This document shows positions 14,569 to 17,341 of a DNA stretch of 17,341 bases, piece by piece; position 1 is the stretch's first letter, and every line of letters starts with the position of its first letter. Below the pieces are notes generated by a model, which was not told the origin of the DNA, did no database searches, and saw only the letters and a list, made by a program, of their open reading frames with translations. The DNA comes from JANRKT01 sp033763355 (GTDB lineage: Bacteria; Bacteroidota; Bacteroidia; Chitinophagales; Chitinophagaceae): NCBI GenBank assembly GCA_033763355.1, contig JANRKT010000076.1, forward strand, positions 1-17,341, written 5' to 3'. A program made the translations under genes and the position numbers.

Positions 14569-15017
14569 AGCTGCGGGCTATTAGCAATAAAATTATAAAC
14601 TCTTAAACATAGGTTGATGAGAAACTTTAAGCAACTTAAAATATGGCAAAGAGGTTTTGATATAGCAGTAAAATCTTTCAAACTGACCAGTACTTTCCCA
14701 AAAGAAGAAAAGTATGGGATCAGTTCTCAAATAACAAAAGCGGGTGTTTCAACACCTTCAAATATAGCTGAAGGCAGCAGCAGAAAGAGTGAAAAAGATT
14801 ACAGCAGGTTTATAGAAATTTCCCTTGGTTCGGCTTTTGAGCTGGAAACACAATTGCTGATCTCTCAGGCAGTTAATTTTGGCGATCAAAAACTTTGTAA
14901 CGAAATTTTGAAAGATATTGATGAAGAACAAAAAATGCTTATCAGTTTTATGAATAAACTCAATCCCTGAACCGAATCTGCCCGGAGCTCATGGCTCAAA
15001 GCTCATAGCCCGTAGCT
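14569..15017 (+). mobile_element. Palindromic element carrying a four-helix-bundle gene
   Basis: The left arm AGCTGCGGGCTATTAGC (14569-14585) and right arm GCTCATAGCCCGTAGCT (15001-15017) are inverted repeats matching at 15 of 17 positions. Both arms extend into further ATGAGCTATGAGC / GCTCATGGCTCAAAGC units (about 14557-14585 and 14984-15017). The only gene between them is the four-helix-bundle ORF. Layout is the same as the GxxExxY element although the repeat sequence is unrelated. The element fills the gap between two operon genes. Confidence 0.7.
14617..14970 (+). CDS. Four-helix-bundle protein (23S rRNA intervening-sequence / S23 type)
   Basis: 117 residues from ATG 14617; a TTG one codon earlier is possible but unnecessary. 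It starts MRNFKQLKIWQRGFDIAVKSFKL and contains FPKEEKYGISSQITKAGVSTPSNIAEGSSRKSEKDYSRFIEISLGSAFELETQL, the hallmark pattern of the S23/IVS four-helix-bundle family (K/R-rich helix 1, then IPSNIAEG-like and LGSA-E-L blocks). The first members were found in intervening sequences inside 23S rRNA genes, and the fold is shared with Avd proteins of diversity-generating retroelements. Positive charge suggests nucleic-acid binding, but no function is proven. Here the gene is in a protein-coding operon, not in rRNA, and is enclosed by inverted repeats. Confidence 0.93.
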   Translation: MRNFKQLKIWQRGFDIAVKSFKLTSTFPKEEKYGISSQITKAGVSTPSNIAEGSSRKSEKDYSRFIEISLGSAFELETQLLISQAVNFGDQKLCNEILKDIDEEQKMLISFMNKLNP

Positions 15018-15036
15018 TTCTTTAATTGCATTATTT

Positions 15037-16494
15037 ATGACACAATTCTTCGGCAGCTTTCATCCGGTTCTGGTTCATTTGCCTATTGGTATTTTATTAA
15101 TTGCTTTGCTGCTGGAATGGCTTTGCAGGAAAGAAAAATATGCATCCTTACGCCCGGCTATACCAACCATTCTTTTTACAGGCGCTTTCACAGCTATCCT
15201 TTCATGTATCAGCGGCTATTTTCTTTCACTTGGCGGCGAATATGATGAAGACACACTTGACAGGCATAAATGGATGGGTATTGCCGTTGCATTAACAGCA
15301 TCTATAGCTTATGGCATTAAAAAAAGATATTTTTTCCCCAACGGTTTTAAAAAGCTTTACCCGGTTGTATCAGTGCTTCTCTTGCTGCTAATTGTTGTTA
15401 CGGGGCACATGGGCGGTTCATTAACACATGGATCCAATTACCTTACCCAAAACATGCCGCAACCATTTAAGCGCTGGTTCAGCAGTCCGGAGGATACTGT
15501 TGCAGCAAAAAAAATTATTCCTAATGTGCAGGAAGCTTTTTTATACAACGACCTTGTTGCCCCTGTTTTTCAAAGCAAATGCCAGGTATGTCATGGAACA
15601 AAAAAACAAAAGGGAGGATTGCGTTTAGACCAGCCTGACTTTATAACGAAAGGCGGCAAAGACGGCGTGGTGATTGTTGCCGGAAATGCGGGAAAAAGTG
15701 AACTGATAAAAAGATTGCTGCTGCCATTGAACAATGAAGACCACATGCCGCCAAAAGAAAAAAGCCAGCTTACAGAAAATGAAACAGAACTTTTGCACTG
15801 GTGGATTGCACAGGGAGCGGACTTTACAAAGCGGGTTAAAGATTTTTCGCAGAACGATACAATCAGCGAAATACTCGCTTCATTTCAAAATATAGAAGAA
15901 GGTGCAGTGGTGCCCAATGCAGAAGTGCCTGCAGGACCTGTTGCTGCAGCAGATAAGAAAATTGTTGATTCGCTTCGCAAACTTGATGTGCTGGTTATGC
16001 CTGTTGCAGCTAACAGCAATTACCTTTCAGTAAGCTTTGTAAATGCCCGTTCTGTTGCTGACTCTGTTATCAGCCTGCTTGAGCCACTTTCAGCACAACT
16101 GCTTTTTCTGAAACTGGGCGGCAGCAAAGTTTCTGATTCATCGCTTGCTGTTATTGGTAAACTTAAAAACCTTGTAAGGCTGAACCTTGAATACACTGGT
16201 ATTTCAGATACGGGCCTTGCTTCATTAAAAAACCTTTCACGTCTGCAATACCTCAACCTTGTTGGGACAAGGGTAAGTTATAATGGTATCCTTCAGTTAA
16301 AAGAATTACCCGCCCTTGCCAATGTTTACCTGTACAAAACAAAAGTGAGCGCTGCAGAATGGCCGTTGCTGCAGCAACAACTGCCTAAAGTAAAATTTGA
16401 CAGCGGCGGATATGTTGTCCCCACATTTGCAGCAGATACAACTGAAAAGAAATTACCTGAAACAGGAAAAAAGAAAAAAAAGAAAAAAGAATAG
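15037..16494 (+). CDS. DUF2231 membrane domain - cytochrome c - LRR fusion
   Basis: 485 residues. Four membrane helices (about 12-30, 42-65, 80-95, 108-124) form a DUF2231-type domain. Its conserved histidines are H9 and H14 in FHPVLVHLPIG, H77 in RHKWMG, and H124 and H131 in GHMGGSLTHG, possible haem or metal ligands. A PSCyt1-type cytochrome domain follows with C182-Q-V-C185-H186 and a likely distal M237 in HMPPKE. Residues about 345-450 are three to four leucine-rich repeats (LVRLNLEYTGISDTGLASLKNL, LQYLNLVGTRVSYNGILQL), and the protein ends in a lysine-rich tail. This architecture suits a membrane electron carrier taking electrons from periplasmic oxidations. It is the last gene of the run, convergent with the next gene with two bases between stop codons. 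Confidence 0.9.
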   Translation: MTQFFGSFHPVLVHLPIGILLIALLLEWLCRKEKYASLRPAIPTILFTGAFTAILSCISGYFLSLGGEYDEDTLDRHKWMGIAVALTASIAYGIKKRYFFPNGFKKLYPVVSVLLLLLIVVTGHMGGSLTHGSNYLTQNMPQPFKRWFSSPEDTVAAKKIIPNVQEAFLYNDLVAPVFQSKCQVCHGTKKQKGGLRLDQPDFITKGGKDGVVIVAGNAGKSELIKRLLLPLNNEDHMPPKEKSQLTENETELLHWWIAQGADFTKRVKDFSQNDTISEILASFQNIEEGAVVPNAEVPAGPVAAADKKIVDSLRKLDVLVMPVAANSNYLSVSFVNARSVADSVISLLEPLSAQLLFLKLGGSKVSDSSLAVIGKLKNLVRLNLEYTGISDTGLASLKNLSRLQYLNLVGTRVSYNGILQLKELPALANVYLYKTKVSAAEWPLLQQQLPKVKFDSGGYVVPTFAADTTEKKLPETGKKKKKKKE

Positions 16495-16496
16495 CA

Positions 16497-17341
16497 TTAC
16501 AGCAAACTTTCAACGGTGCTGTTCAACTGATCTTCTGATTGCAGTATGCACCTTAGCAACGCAATCTGGTTTCCGGCCCTTACCAGGTTGTGGCCATCAT
16601 ATTTTGCACCATAATAGATATCGTTGTTGAGATGATCTGTCAAAAAACGCAGCGCCTGCATGTACGTCATAAATTTCCCTGAATAAACAAAATGCCGCTT
16701 TTCTGTTTCCGATAACTCATTCTTCATCTCACTCAGGTAACCTTCTGCAATCGCCTTAAAAAAATTCGGCCTGATAAAAATTTTGCTGAAATCTTTTTCC
16801 TCTTCATTTGCCGGTGAAAGGTAAGTACGCATCATGTCCCCCGCATCGCTGATGAAATAGCCGGGCATTACTGTATCAAGGTCAATAACAGCAACACCTT
16901 TGCTATCTTCATCAAGGAGCACATTATTGATTTTTGTATCATGGTGGGTAACCCTGGTTTTAAACCCGTGGTCTTTTTTTATACTTTCAAATTCAAGAAG
17001 GATATTTTTATTGGAGCTGATAAAATTTATTTCTTCAAACGAAGTATTTATCCTTTCTGTGTTGCCATGTTGCAATGCATCTTCAAATTGCCTGTAACGG
17101 AAAGAGAGGTTGTGAAAATCAGGAATGGTATAACGCAGCATATCAGTCCTGAGGCCGGAAAAAACAGCCGTAAATTTTCCAAACTGTTTTGCGGCTTCAT
17201 AAGCCTGCAAAGCTGTCCGGCACACATCTGCTGTATGCGTTCCCTTTATAAATTCAAACAGCCTGAAATACCCTTCTTCCGGAGTATAATAATAATCTTC
17301 TCCCTTTAATGTGGCATGTGGTTGGGTGAAGAGGTAATCCG
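16497..17341 (-). CDS. APH-fold sugar kinase, NahK-like, N-terminus beyond window
   Basis: The minus-strand frame stays open to the window edge, so the GTG at 17225 is internal and the true start lies outside; about 281 codons are visible (the edge end reads DYLFTQPHATLKGEDYYYTPEEG). The aminoglycoside-phosphotransferase/choline-kinase fold is shown by the catalytic loop THHDTKINNVLLD (Brenner-type HxDxxxxN) and the metal-binding VIDLDTVMPGYFISDAGDMMRT. The latter closely resembles N-acetylhexosamine 1-kinase (NahK)-type enzymes, which phosphorylate GlcNAc/GalNAc at C1. The exact substrate is uncertain; annotators often give only phosphotransferase family. No signal peptide would be expected, and it should be cytoplasmic. 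It is convergent with the DUF2231 gene, whose stop codon is two bases away. Confidence 0.85.
   Translation of the reverse strand, partial: DYLFTQPHATLKGEDYYYTPEEGYFRLFEFIKGTHTADVCRTALQAYEAAKQFGKFTAVFSGLRTDMLRYTIPDFHNLSFRYRQFEDALQHGNTERINTSFEEINFISSNKNILLEFESIKKDHGFKTRVTHHDTKINNVLLDEDSKGVAVIDLDTVMPGYFISDAGDMMRTYLSPANEEEKDFSKIFIRPNFFKAIAEGYLSEMKNELSETEKRHFVYSGKFMTYMQALRFLTDHLNNDIYYGAKYDGHNLVRAGNQIALLRCILQSEDQLNSTVESLL

Noticed and set aside
14614..14616. TTG start for the four-helix-bundle gene
   Set aside because: An ATG follows immediately and gives the usual family N-terminus.
17223..17225. GTG start for the phosphotransferase, giving a 242-residue protein
   Set aside because: The frame stays open to the window edge with kinase-like sequence, so the gene is partial and starts outside the window.

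Overview
The window looks like chromosomal DNA of a Bacteroidota bacterium, probably Chitinophagaceae-like. The reasons are moderate GC, start codons with A-rich leaders and little or no Shine-Dalgarno sequence, RR-type (Tat) leaders on secreted enzymes, and the combination of Gfo/Idh/MocA oxidoreductases, xylose-isomerase-like TIM barrels, DUF1549/DUF1553 and DUF1501 proteins and DUF2231-cytochrome fusions. The taxonomic call is inference from gene content; there is no rRNA in the window.

Layout. 1-976 (minus): a luciferase-like flavin oxidoreductase cut by the window edge. 977-3432: an accessory patch holding an AT-rich leucine-rich-repeat gene between short inverted repeats, a REP-associated tyrosine transposase (RAYT) between two inverted copies of a 50-nt REP-like palindrome, a third related palindrome, and what looks like a decapitated gene whose first ~20 codons are REP sequence. 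3433-6121 (minus): two Tat-exported sugar-metabolism enzymes, a TIM-barrel isomerase/lyase-like protein and a Gfo/Idh/MocA oxidoreductase. They are separated by a diverged copy of a CCACATAGG palindrome. 6200-6330: a MITE-like element with perfect 17-bp terminal inverted repeats. 6497-7811: cutC and a putative lipoprotein.

7876-16494 (plus) is a co-directional run built around extracytoplasmic redox proteins: a PSCyt1/DUF1549/CBM6-like/DUF1553 cytochrome, a DUF1501 protein, a second Tat TIM-barrel enzyme, and a DUF2231-cytochrome c-LRR membrane protein. With the oxidoreductase and isomerase on the other strand, this fits an envelope-located pathway that oxidises a sugar or glycoside and passes electrons to haem proteins. 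That function is inferred. 16497-17341 (minus) is a partial NahK-like phosphotransferase, convergent with the run.

The most interesting structure is what has colonised the gaps in this run. Three solo copies of a ~90-nt imperfect palindrome (ends TTTACCACATAGG / CCTATGTGGTAAA) surround a fourth copy. In that copy the hairpin tip is replaced, start codon to stop codon, by a GxxExxY (PD-(D/E)XK-fold) gene. About 1 kb on, a four-helix-bundle (23S rRNA intervening-sequence type) gene sits in the same way between the arms of an unrelated palindrome. Together they suggest a class of hairpin elements that carry a small ORF in the loop and leave behind solo hairpins.
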